In this document: positions 33,619-43,649 of the stretch, in pieces | How positions within the stretch are numbered: the first letter of the stretch is position 1 | Layout: every line of letters starts with the position of its first letter | Assembly (NCBI GenBank): GCA_009746045.1 | Contig: RPFO01000003.1 | Location: 2,054,792 to 2,118,791, forward strand | Source: Mesostigma viride | Taxonomy: Eukaryota; Streptophyta; Mesostigmatophyceae; Mesostigmatales; Mesostigmataceae | DNA length: 64,000 nucleotides | Direction: 5' to 3' | Program-made: the position numbers and the translations under genes | Notes under the pieces: model-generated | Seen by the model: only the letters and a program-made list of their open reading frames with translations | Database searches by the model: none | Told to the model about the DNA's origin: nothing

Positions 33619-35211
33619 TTCATCACCAGCAGCCCCCGGAGTGGGCTGGGGCAGGGCCTTTGAATCGATACATGGAGATTCGCATGCCAGCAGAAGCGAT
33701 AATTGCTTCGAATAGTGGGGCTTCACATTTGGACCTGGTTCAGGTGCCAGGATGGGCACCAGCACCGGTGTCACTGTGCCAGCCACGTCCACGGCTGGAT
33801 GAAAAAGGAAAGACACATGCAATTAAAGAAGTCAAAAGTCAGCTTGAATGAAACACAAAGAAAACCAATATACACAAAACGCGTGGGACTTCATAAAGAT
33901 AATAATGCATAAAGTTGAAGGGTAAATACAGGCAAATTGATACGTTGTAAGTTTCCATGAAGCAACAGTAAGGCCCGTATACCAAAGGGGAAAAAAAGGG
34001 AACTTACGTGCCAGCACGGGGGCAGATGGACAGCCTGGCATGGGTGGTGGTGGCATGGCCACGAGAGGGGGTGCCGGCACGGCGCTCATCTGCTGGTCGA
34101 ACTGCGCGTTGATAGCGTCGATTTGGGCCTGCAAAGCTGCAATCTTGGCGGCCCTTTCAGCCTCGAGGCTGGCAGGCAGCTGCATGGTCCCGGCGGTGAC
34201 TGCAGCAGGCTTGGCTTTTGCTGTCGACTTGCCGGTTGCAGTTTTCTTTGCTTTTTGGACGCCCAGCTGTGGTGTTCACCATGAAGAACAAAGCACAGCA
34301 TCCGAAGGAACATAATAATGCACTCGATCAGAAAACTATCGATGGCGAGTAGAAAGTACGGTTGCACTACAGATTGCTGACTGCACTCCGAGTGCAACGA
34401 CAAGAACTGTGCCTGGCAAGCCAAAAAAAAAAAATTCCCCTCGCGGGGGGCGCTGGAAAACGGCAAAGGCAAAGCGGAGCCCGCCGCCTTTGGGCGGGCG
34501 TAGCGGAATTTTTTTTTTTGGCTTGCCAGGCGCTGTAGCGTTTCTCATACAGATTTCTCAAAACAGGGCAGCAATAAGATGATTTGCATCCCCAAGGAGG
34601 AAGGGAAGAACAACACGACGTCATACACAACGGATGCATACCAAGACACGGCAGTTCATGAGTATTCTTTGTTTAATTACCTGTTTGGGCTGGTTGGTTA
34701 CGCAGGCAAGCGGGGCACGTTGCTGTTCAGTCTTAGCCACTCTGTTGGCAGCTCTCTTTGCCGCTAGCTGCGCCTCGTGCTTTCGGATGTATAGACGCCT
34801 CGCTAGCTCCCTTTCAACTATCGCTTCAGTCTCAGCCAAAGCAGGAGGATCGGGGAGAGACTTCACTGCGGTTGTGGCCTCTGTCGGTCCGTTTAGGACT
34901 TCATTCAGTTTCCTGCTGCTCTCCGCCGCAACGGCTGCAGAGTACATGGCCTTTGCATCATTTAACTCGTCCTGGGCCAGTAGAGGTAAGAATTCAGAAC
35001 AAATCGCCTTGATCCGAGCACAAACATCCTTCAGCAGTTCTTGATCTTGGTCCTTCTTTGCTACACCCTCCAGCAACCACTCCTTCGATTGCGCCGCGAC
35101 GACTTCCCTAAGAGTCCGCAGCCGACAATCGGCTTGCACATGCTTAAGAGGGTGTTCCTCTACCGCCTTGGCAGCACGAAATTTGGCCCACTTTTGCAGA
35201 TCAGCCACCAT
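33619..35211 (-). pseudogene. CACTA-borne minus-strand gene, 5' part (exons 1-3)
   Basis: Exon 1: 34681-35211, from ATG (MVADLQKWAKFRAAKAVEEH) to a CAG|GTAATT donor. Exon 2: 34008-34266, CACAG acceptor to GTAAGT donor. Exon 3 begins at 33794 and is cut by the hAT element at 33619; it resumes at 14798. Exon 1 is helical and charged (KWLLEGV-like, ELLKDVCARIKAICSEFLPLL, AETEAIVERELARRLYIRKHE) and could form coiled coils. Exon 2 is lysine- and alanine-rich, then helical (ASLEAERAAKIAALQAQIDA), then proline-rich. No known domain was recognised. Exon phases 0, 1 and 1 join correctly through all introns and across the insertion, which supports the model strongly. The full product would be about 690 residues. 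It is divergently transcribed from the transposase. Confidence 0.65.
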
Positions 35212-35351
35212 TCTTCCCCACTAACCAGGCCACCCCAGCCGACATTAACGCGTTTGCGTGCTCCATCCTTGGCGCCGTTGTCATTTCTTAATCACAAGGT
35301 GCAAGTTTTGAATCCGCACAACGGCACTGTGCTAATTGCGGGTGTCAATTT

Positions 35352-35968
35352 AGTTAACGTAAAGGATTTACGTTAGATGGATAGAGATTGTTACGCTCTT
35401 TCCAGCGGCACCTTGAACGCCTCATTTGGTTAAGGAACGTAAAAGTTATGACGTTTCCTAGGCTGTGCCGACAGTACCCGGCGCGCCACTGTGGGCGCGT
35501 ACGGACACAGGATGTACAAGTGTCACTTTGATAGTCCGCAGGACGTTGACAGGACTTGTACAGGACTTGATGGTCAATTGATAGGTAGGCGTGCTGTAGC
35601 GCGCCAGGACCTATGAGACAATTGATGCTGACTAGTGTACGGATAGGTCCACAGGACTAGCCGTATGGACAATTGATAGATCTGCGCGCCAAAGGCGTGC
35701 CAGAGTCTGTGTAATCAATTGATTGACAGTTCAGCTGTGACAGTGCAGCTGAATACTTGGACGCGTCCCTAGCAAGCTATATGAGTGACTTGGTCACACC
35801 GGGACGCTAGTTCTTGCGTGCACGTTCTCTTGGCACTGCGACCCTGTCGTCTGTGCTGCGTGCAGTCTTGGAAGTGACGTGACTTACGTCTGTGTTTCCT
35901 TGTTATTAATAAAGGCAACTTCCTGCAAGAACCATGGCGGAATTCGTGGCATTCTCACCCTCACAACT
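35352..35968 (+). repeat. outer copia-type 5' LTR (AGTT...AACT)
   Basis: The 617-bp LTR contains TTATTAATAAAGGC near 35904, a possible polyadenylation signal, and CTATATGAG near 35776. The terminal 4-bp inverted repeat AGTT/AACT replaces the usual TG/CA. The boundaries are fixed by the AATTT duplication. Confidence 0.85.
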
Positions 35969-36005
35969 CGTATTACACGCTCTGTAAAAAGATGCCAAAT
36001 TCTGA

Positions 36006-36455
36006 AGAATTCGGATTCCCGATGACGAGGAAATAGCCGCTCCGCCGGCTGGTCTTCGTCAAGACCGACTGCGCCGTCGTGGCAGCAATTGCTCGACGAA
36101 GTTACGATCTCGCTCGACGAGCTTCATCGTCACAGCGCGCAGCTCACCATTGCTCGGGGATAACCCCGAGGACCCCGATTTGCCAGCACTGGTGCCGGCA
36201 ATCCGCAACCTGTTGGACCAGATTCGAAACATTTTATCGACATTTACGGTCCAGGTGCGGGGAGGTTTGCGGTCGGTGACCGAAGTCACGACTGCCATTG
36301 AGGAGTTGGACAACGTCCTCTCTTCACTCACCGGTTACCAGAGAAACCTGCAAAACTGGGCATCGCTACGCACGGGGGGCGCGCCGGCGGTGTCAACAAA
36401 TTTGTTTCAGATCTGCGCTGCTATCGCTGCTCACTCGCGGCGTACGCAGTCGTGA
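36006..36455 (+). CDS. leader ORF of outer copia-type element, function unknown
   Basis: An open frame of about 150 codons lies between the 5' LTR and gag. It has no in-frame ATG at its start, but ATG at 35990 (MPNSEEFGFP) would lead into it after a one-base change, so it is probably the body of a slightly damaged ORF. The product has an acidic start (PDDEEIAAPP), a basic stretch, and a helical region of coiled-coil type (LVPAIRNLLDQIRNIL, VTEVTTAIEELDNVLSSL). No known domain is recognised. It could be an N-terminal Gag module. Confidence 0.4.
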   Translation, partial: RIRIPDDEEIAAPPAGLRQDRLRRRGSNCSTKLRSRSTSFIVTARSSPLLGDNPEDPDLPALVPAIRNLLDQIRNILSTFTVQVRGGLRSVTEVTTAIEELDNVLSSLTGYQRNLQNWASLRTGGAPAVSTNLFQICAAIAAHSRRTQS

Positions 36456-36861
36456 GCGCCAGGTTTTAATTAACCTGGTGGCATTTCTCGCTCTGTGCGA
36501 GAGTGGATTCCCGCGGGGTGGGAATTGTTGACGATCTTTACACATCCTCTGCGCCTCGTCGCGCGTCGGCGCGTCGCAACTTACGCGGCGGGGAGCACAC
36601 CGGTTTTAATACATACCGGTGCAGGTCCGGAGCTGGATATGGAGGATCGTGAGTTCGTATACACGTACTGCGACTTCAGGGGCCTTGACTACTAGTCGGC
36701 CTAATTTTCTTTTGCAGTACTCGTCGACATTTTTTTGTCGAATTTTCAGCGGCAATTCGCGGGGCGGCAGCGACACCGGCGCAGGCGGCAGTGCGACACA
36801 AATTTTGTACATATTTTCTGCTGCTTTGCTAAGGTGTTCTTTGAATAGCTTGTAGTGCAGG

Positions 36862-37974
36862 ATGGCTGAGGGACGCCGTAGCAAGGGTCCAGCCAGTGGG
36901 AATAATAATGGGGGTGCTGGTAGTGGAACCGCTCACGTAGATGACGTGGGGTTACCGGAGAGATTACCAACCTTCCTCACAATAATAATAATGCACAAGC
37001 TGTTCATGGCTTTGATCTTACCACACAGGGTCTTTTAATTGTCAATCAGCTGCAGCCTGTAACCTCAGACTCCAAGCCTAAGCAGGCTGAAGAGTTTGTG
37101 GAGGATTGGAAGGGTTCCCTAGCTTGTACGGTGGTACAAATTACTATCAAATCTGGATAGGAAGTAGCACTTTTGGCAAGTGTACTGACCAGATTAAGGA
37201 CCTAACCAGGGAGTGCAAAAGGCCAATAAGGCCTGGGCACTGTACGTGGCTGAGCTGAAGGAGCTGCTGGAAGACCAACGCAAGAAGGTCGGCATCCATT
37301 GGCAGGACAAGTATCAAGGGTGGGAGGTCAAGGGGGACCTGATCCAGAACTTTCTCAACTATTGTAAGATGGTTGAGGAGGGCAGGGCTCACGGCTTTAA
37401 TGTCGCTGATAACATAGCCCTAACCAACTGGCTCAAGGTTTCTGGGCTGGATAAGGCGACACGTGGCTCCTTAAAAGTCATGTGTGCCCCACACTCTACC
37501 CTGAAGGCCTACAAGGTCATCATTAAACAAGCACTCGAGGCAGAGGAGCTGTTTGAGGGTGGAGTGCCAGCAGTGAAGGCTACCCAGGCAGGCGGGCGTA
37601 CCCAGGGTGGCTCCAAGACGTCTGAGGCTGACCGAAGCCAAGGAGGGCGTAGGGGCAACCATAACAAGCGCAAGGGAGATCATTCACCTGATTCTGACAG
37701 GAGGTCACACTCCAAGTCGGTGTTCAGGCGGGTGGGTGGTCAGCCCAAGCAGGGCAACGCGTCTGACAATGGGGGCAGTGGCCAGGGCAAGTCCAAGATA
37801 CAATGCTACCTGTGCAAGGGGTGGGGGCACATCAAGAAGGAGTGTCCCAGCTTCAAGAAGTCCCAGGGCCAGGGCAGCAACAAGAATAACAACAACAACA
37901 AGAAGAACAACAACAAGTCCCAGGCAGGCCAGCCTTCAAAGGGCAGTCAGCAAGAAGACAACAAGGAGCAGTGA
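36862..37974 (+). pseudogene. gag: outer copia-type Gag (frameshifted)
   Basis: ATG at 36862 follows the leader (MAEGRRSKGP). The first part breaks frame at about 36975 and again near 37160, where a TAG also occurs. From 37213 the frame is clean: a helical capsid-like region (WALYVAELKELLEDQRKK, LIQNFLNYCKMVEEGRAHGF, LKAYKVIIKQALEAEELF), a basic linker, and the zinc knuckle CYLCKGWGHIKKEC with C-x2-C-x4-H-x4-C spacing. A lysine/asparagine tail follows. It ends at TGA (37972-37974), after which the same frame stays open into integrase. Confidence 0.75.
37972..37974 (+). promoter_or_regulatory. in-frame UGA between gag and pol, candidate readthrough stop
   Basis: GAG CAG TGA CTG TCT: gag and the integrase-protease ORF share one frame, separated only by this TGA, and the frame is open from 37975 to 39889. 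Readthrough would give a Gag-Pol fusion. A point mutation of a sense codon is the alternative. Confidence 0.45.
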
Positions 37975-39893
37975 CTGTCTGAGGCAACCCCTACACACCT
38001 TAATTCACCCAAGGGGGAGGCCAGGTGCTCCAATGCAGATTTTATATCTGGGCAACAAGAGGGTGATCTCCAGGTTCAGTGTGGCCCCAGGTCACCTGGA
38101 GAGGTACAGGTTCCTATGAAGACGTCCTTGACAGCTGGTGCAGCTGTAAGAATGTCTGACCCCATGCATCCTCGTGCTGGGCACGAGGGTGGACCTCTCA
38201 TTTTGAGAGAAACCAATGTACAACCACAGAGGGGTGTGAAGGCCTCTGGTGGTATGCATGTGGTCCCTGCTGGCGGTCCAGGTGTTGGGCATGAGCAGGG
38301 TGACTCAGGCTCTGAGTCAGAACAGGATGGAAGTCAGCATGGTGATGCTGGACAACCTGACAGCACAGTCCTGACTGTGCCAGGGACTGCTTCCTCTGTG
38401 TACCAGGAGTTGGGTGCCCGAATCCACAACATGTTTGGGCATGCCACTTCTCTGTCAAACAACTTTGCCTTCCGTATGGGCAGGGCACCCCTTCTTAAGG
38501 CGTGTCAGCAAGCTGCCTCACGGTGTAAGTGCCAGTTGTCCTCCAACAAGCCCAGGAAATCACATGCCAAAGCTCTACCTCAGAGCATTGGTGATCTGCA
38601 GTGTGATATCCAACACATCAGGGGCATGCAACTGTTGGTGTGCGTGGACAGGTACACGAAATACAAGGTGCTGGAGCATTTACCTTCTATGAAGAACAGG
38701 TACTTGCTGGCTGCCCTGCAGAATGTAAGAGCCAAGTTTCCTACCACAAGGATCCAGGTGGACATGCAGTTTCAGCATCTCAAGGGTGATCCTACCCTTC
38801 CTGAGTTGCTGGTTACACCTAGGGAGGCTCATGGGCAGCAGGGTGCTATCGAGAGGGCAATCCAGGAGGTCAAGAAATTGATCATCTCTGAAGACTGGGT
38901 ACCCTTGTCTGCACCTGCACTTGTCAGGAGTGCATGGCTGAGGAACGTGGAGCAGCAGCTGAACAGCAGGGTTAACTTCTACTATGATGGAGTTGCTGTC
39001 AGCCCAATGGGTCTATATCATGGCCTGTGCCCACCACATGTGCTGGAGGGCTGGAAACATGCTGCACATGTCACCTTTGCCAAGCTGAGGGAGAAGGACC
39101 GGGGTTGGAAGATGCTGGAGCCACAAGTGGGTCAGAAGGTCCTAGCTTGGAAGGAACCTAGCCTTTATGGCAAACGTGGTAGCTGGAGTCCTGGGGTGGT
39201 TACCCAGGTTGATGAAGCTAGCCACGCATGCTTGGTCAGCATGGAGGACGAACCAAAGCATGTGCACCGGCTGAGTTGGTCATATGTCAAGCCTAACCTG
39301 ATGAATGAGGGCAGTCAGGCACAAGGCTCACAGGATCTGCAGGATTTTCAGGTCCCAGGTGACATCACTGACGCAACGACCACATCTGTTGCAGGGGAAT
39401 CTGTCAGCCCTGGCCAGGTTGCAGAGGTACTTGTTGAACAGGCTGCAAGGTCAACAGCTGGGGAGTCAACTGTCAAGCCCAAGGCACTAACCAAGCCCAG
39501 GGGGACAAGTTTGGCTGGATTGATTGGGGCTCTACAAAGGGCCAAGAAGCAGCCCAAGGTAGCCAAGCTCAGGTGGCATGGCAATCTGGGGCTGGACACT
39601 GCCTTAGAGGTAGACACTAATTCTCAGGTTTCCATCATTGGGACCAGGGCTGCAGCAGGGTACAGCATGTCTGAACCCAGCTATCAGTTTGTGTCTGACT
39701 TCAGTGGCGGGGTACACGTGAAGGTACTGGGTGAGGTATTCATTCCTATCCTTGGACAGGACACTGCTTTTTGTGTCTTGGAGGGCTATCAAGGACCTGC
39801 TCTTCTGGGGCAGAATTTCCTATGCCAGGATGGAGTAGTGATCACGTCCTCTCTCCTGACTAAGGAAGGGGCTGGTCAGGTCCCACTGATTAA
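37975..39893 (+). CDS. pol: outer copia-type Pol, 5' part: integrase then aspartic protease
   Basis: After a linker, the integrase zinc-binding part appears as H and H in ARIHNMFGHA (about 38420-38445) with CKC at about 38527. The catalytic D, D and E are in LQCDIQHIRG (about 38600), TRIQVDMQF (about 38755) and GAIERAIQEVKK (about 38848). Copia-like SPMGLYHG and a C-terminal module with GQKVLAWKEPSLYG follow. The protease comes after it: VDTNSQVSIIG (about 39610) and GPALLGQNFL (about 39795), matching DTGSQVS and the ILG-x-x-L strand but with N in place of G. Copia elements normally place protease before integrase, so the order is unusual. The frame is intact until the TTAA element splits it; removing that element continues the same frame at 43650. 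Confidence 0.75.
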
Positions 39894-40292
39894 CTCGTCG
39901 TCTGTCCCAACTCAGTCCTAATAATAGGACTGAGTTGACCTTTTTCAACCGTGTGTAGTGACTAGGTGGGGGGTCCATCCAAGATGCTTCGATGTGGGTC
40001 TATGGAGTATTTGATGTCCTCTTGCTGGCAAAAATACTACATCAGTGAAAACTTCACCCTGACTCCTAAAAATTACATGGATGTATGGCACCGTCGGCGA
40101 ATTTGCATTTTTGTGTGGAAGCATGAGTGGCAAAAATTGAATAAATTCCATATGCATGTTAAAAAAATACAGGCATGTAAACAATATAGTTCTTGACCTG
40201 TGGCAAAAAACTGGACTCAATTTGGCCACTGGAACTGCCTGAAACACGCCAAATACTGCCAGTCCTATACATAGGACTGGGCCATGCTAGCA

Positions 40293-42316
40293 CATGCCAC
40301 GAGCTAGCCATGCCACGAGCCACGAGCCACGAGGTAGCCATGGCTGTCGGAGCTCATAACTTTCACGTTTGAGCACCGAATTCAGCTGTGAATATCACAA
40401 TCGCTTCGTCTTTCTTAGACGCACATGCTGATATAATTTTCCGAAGCTGTAACGCACTATACGATGAGCAAACGCCTCTCGACGCAACGCAGCCTGGCGG
40501 CTGCGCTCGATCAGCAATGAAAATACGTCTGCAGCCCCGGCTGCAGCTTCGCCAACCGGCCCAGAAGGCAGCGGCGCCACTAGCCAAGCTCTAGTGGTCG
40601 CCCAGCCGCCTGCTGAGCCCGCCTCGCCCGCAGCGTCGCCTGAACCCAAGCGCAGTCGCTCTGCCGAGCCGAGTTGGACAGAGCTCGACTTTGTCGCCGA
40701 AGCCAGCCAGCCCGGCTTCCTTGACACGCTTAACCCGGAACGCATCCTGGTCTGCGTGTTTTATGGAACGCACGCCTCGCTTCTTGCACTATGCAAGCAG
40801 CTCTTCAACCAAGGTCGCCTCTTTGACCCTCGCTGGGTTCGTCTCGCCTCTTTCGACATCATTCCCAGCCTCCACCGCCCCTTCCTCCAGCAATTCGCTC
40901 TCTTTTCCCTCCTTGGACGCTCCATCGGGGAGCTTTGGCCCCCCAAGCCTCTCACCACCACCTTAACCGAATCCTCCCTCCGCTCACTCCTTAAGGAGGT
41001 CCTCGAGGAGCACGTGGACCCCATTGCTGCAGATGTGGCGGCCATCGGCGGCACGCTGACTGCCGAGCTTCCCCTCCTTTCCACCGCCACCTCCACCATC
41101 TCCACCGCCACCTCCACCCTCCTCGCCTCCTCCACCGCCACCACCTCCACCTCCGACGCCATCACCGCCCAGCTCCGTGACATCGACCAGCGTCTTAAGG
41201 ACAACGCCATCGCTATCGAGGTTCTGCAGAACACGGCAGGCCTCACCGCCCAGGCGGTGAAGGACATTGCCGCCAAGCCAGCCCCGGCTGGCCTGGCCGG
41301 CGATGCTCCTCCCATCACCACCTGGGCGGACATGCTTAAGCAACATACCACCTCCACCACCTCCGCCGTCGCAGCCCAGCTCCAACGGCAGACGCTTGAC
41401 CTCCGCGAGGAGGCCGAGCTCGCCCAGCGCAGCCTCAACGTCATTGTCAAGAACTTCACCATGGAGGAAGGTGAGACTTCCGAGAAGCTTTTGCGTGCGT
41501 TTGAGCGAGAAATCCTTGGTCGCATGGGCCTTATCGGTGAGATCGCGCTGGCCGCCCACCGCCTTCCCCGCGCGCGGGGTAAGGCAGGGCCGCCCCCGCT
41601 CCTTCTCACCTTTAAGACCCCGGCGGACAAGATTTCTTTTCTCAGACGCCGCAAGCGGCTCGAGAAGACTCTCTTCACCCTTGATGACGACCTGACCCTG
41701 GCGCAGCAACAACGGCGACGGGAGCTATGGCCGATCTACCTCCAGCTCCGGCAGACCAAGGCGGGCCAGCCGGTGTACTGGAAGGGGGCGGCCATCTACG
41801 TCGGCCACAAGCCCTGGCAGGCGACCCCCCCCCCCCCCGCGGCCCCAGCGACTCCAGACGCCCCAGCTTAGGGGAATACAGCAGTAGTAGTGCAGAATAG
41901 ATAGACCGTGGCCATGTACATGTACGCCTCCTAGAGGCACTATCCTAGCTAAGCCACGCGCTTTCCTTAATCATGTACATGTGTGCCTATGATGAGCCAC
42001 ACCCCAGATGATGCCTAGCTTTATTTAGTTATGTTGTGCCCATGCAGGGAGTAACTCTCTGCTGAGACGCCATGCCCTAGCTTCTTTGTATAGCTATGCT
42101 GCTCTTCCCCCCCATGACAGGCTCCCCCTTCGCTGGGCATAGCTTGAAGATCATGGGATGCAAGTGCCCTGGTGCACCTAGAGCAAGGGTCCTTTACATC
42201 CCCACCCTTGCAGGAAGTAGCTTAGGATGTATGATAGGCCATATGCCCCCCTCTCAAGGGCTGTGTGCTACATATACTCCCAACGGAGTTATGTTACAAT
42301 TCAATTCAATTCAATT
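40293..42316 (+). mobile_element. ORF1-only LINE (half-LINE), full length
   Basis: It is flanked by a 10-bp direct repeat CATGCTAGCA (40283-40292 and 42317-42326). It has a 300-bp 5' UTR that starts with CATGCCACGAG-type repeats, a single ORF (40594-41871), a 430-bp 3' UTR, and a tail of four AATTC units. No reverse transcriptase or endonuclease follows ORF1. A related copy with the same organisation lies at 59425-61620. It would need enzymes from a full LINE. Confidence 0.7.
40594..41871 (+). CDS. LINE ORF1-type RNA-binding protein
   Basis: The product has 425 residues. Residues 1-60 are proline-rich and basic. A middle region (about 125-290) is threonine- and alanine-rich and helical, as in coiled-coil trimerisation regions (AITAQLRDIDQRLKDNAIAI, LQRQTLDLREEAELAQRSL). 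A C-terminal block then resembles the L1 ORF1p RRM-like and C-terminal domains: LNVIVKNF, FEREILGRMGLIGEIALAAH, PPPLLLTFKTPADKISFLRR, ending with VYWKGAAIYVGHK. ORF1 proteins coat LINE RNA in cytoplasmic particles. The start at 40594 opens directly into the proline-rich region; a further in-frame upstream start is not seen. The frame is intact, which suggests the protein was under selection until recently. Confidence 0.7.
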   Translation: MVAQPPAEPASPAASPEPKRSRSAEPSWTELDFVAEASQPGFLDTLNPERILVCVFYGTHASLLALCKQLFNQGRLFDPRWVRLASFDIIPSLHRPFLQQFALFSLLGRSIGELWPPKPLTTTLTESSLRSLLKEVLEEHVDPIAADVAAIGGTLTAELPLLSTATSTISTATSTLLASSTATTSTSDAITAQLRDIDQRLKDNAIAIEVLQNTAGLTAQAVKDIAAKPAPAGLAGDAPPITTWADMLKQHTTSTTSAVAAQLQRQTLDLREEAELAQRSLNVIVKNFTMEEGETSEKLLRAFEREILGRMGLIGEIALAAHRLPRARGKAGPPPLLLTFKTPADKISFLRRRKRLEKTLFTLDDDLTLAQQQRRRELWPIYLQLRQTKAGQPVYWKGAAIYVGHKPWQATPPPPAAPATPDAPA

Positions 42317-43590
42317 CATGCTAGCAATTTGCAAGCATGTAAGTGCGGTCATACTTCATAGTAGCGTGGCCACAAACCATGTCAATCAGCCCATTTCCCT
42401 TCAGGCATAATAGGAAAACATACTTGCATCATCATATTGCAGTTATATTGTACCTTAGTATGTGTGAAAGCCTATGCATACATATAGGGAATGCGTATGG
42501 ATACGTAGCTACAAAGGGATGTATTATAAGTACTAACCACCGATATAATGGGTAGGTTAGTCACATTTAATTGTTCTTTACAAGAAAGGACATGGATAAA
42601 ACTGTATTACCTTGCCATGACATGGCCAAGATACCTGCTGGCACATGATGACAGTGGTTTATCACCAAGATTTTTCACTCACCCGTATAAGCTTGACAGT
42701 ACCCTTGACGCAGCCCATGACCACACAATCATGCAATATGAACATAGCACGAGAATAACTAACATCTATGAAAGTGTTTTAACCCATTCAGCACCTAAAA
42801 CCTTGTACAGCCACGCTACGGGAAGGCAAATGCCTGGTAAGATCATCTAAAAAGATGGTTTTAGAGAGGGGCAGGCAACGGTCAAGAAAGAGCAGCAAGA
42901 CTCAAAACTGACAGCGCATCGCAAGCTTAAACTCATGTAAGAATACCAAGAAACGATGAAGCAGCGATATTCCAGCTTTACCTGGCACGGCTGGCGTTAC
43001 CTTGGCCCAGGCGGTGCCTGCAAAAGTGGCACTTTGCGGCACACAAACCATGACGTGACAGAGTGGTCGAGATCATCAAATCTTTACTGCCACTAGACTT
43101 AATCTACGACAATACATGATAAAAGGTAGAAAGAAACCTATAAACCCTTCGATTTGATCCGGGAATCAATTGTAGTAATCCATTCCGTCGACCTGCCTAA
43201 TCGCAGATTTTTCCAGCAAGAACAGTGCCGACACCCAGTAAATCGCATCCCCGCGAGGTTAAAATTCACTTGTATCCTCTTTAGGACATAAAACATCTAT
43301 TTCCTGGGTTTGGCCCGCAAAATCGTCCGAAAACGTAAACTGCATGCATGGGCGCAAGCCGCCATGGCTAGGTCGTGCATTTCCGGAACTCACGTTTCGC
43401 GTGAAAATGTACCCTTACCACCTGTACTTTCACCGTACGGTTAGCCGCCCAAACCAAATCCAAAAAAATCCCAAAAATATGTCCAAGAAAGATCTTTTCA
43501 AGGAGTATTTGAATAAATTTTGAGAAAATTTTTCTGCCAAATATTCCGACCGGGGCGAATTTTCTACAAAACCTCAAAATTAGGTCCTAA
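42317..43590. other. interior of TTAA element, no gene
   Basis: No coding frame of note. The sequence is AT-rich and ends in hairpin copies of TTAGGACTGAGTTGAACTCA (43593-43613 region) before the terminal repeat. Confidence 0.5.
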
Positions 43591-43649
43591 AATTAGGACT
43601 GAGTTGAACTCAGTCCTAATATTAGGACCAGGGACAGACGACGAGTTAA

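Larger units (their letters stand above)
39894..43645. mobile_element. TTAA-flanked DNA element (non-autonomous, 3.75 kb)
   Basis: TTAA stands on both sides (39890-39893 and 43646-43649), and the inverted ends are CTCGTCGTCTGTCCC, identical over 15 bp. Each end is followed by hairpin-forming copies of CTCAGTCCTAATA and TAGGACTGAGTT. Excision with one TTAA restores the pol frame exactly (3756 bp, divisible by three). TTAA targets occur in piggyBac, Kolobok and Sola3 elements; the end sequence does not decide between them and no transposase is present. The interior carries an ORF1-only LINE (40293-42316). Confidence 0.75.

Noticed and set aside
14798-33629. Mutator-like element with a 10-to-12-bp target duplication
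   Set aside because: The maximal direct repeat is 12 bp, but placing CAG in the inverted ends gives 15 of 17 matches and an 8-bp duplication, which fits hAT much better.
40761-41712. Long minus-strand frames opposite the LINE ORF1
   Set aside because: They are low-complexity antisense readings of threonine/serine codons; the plus-strand product has ORF1-type blocks.
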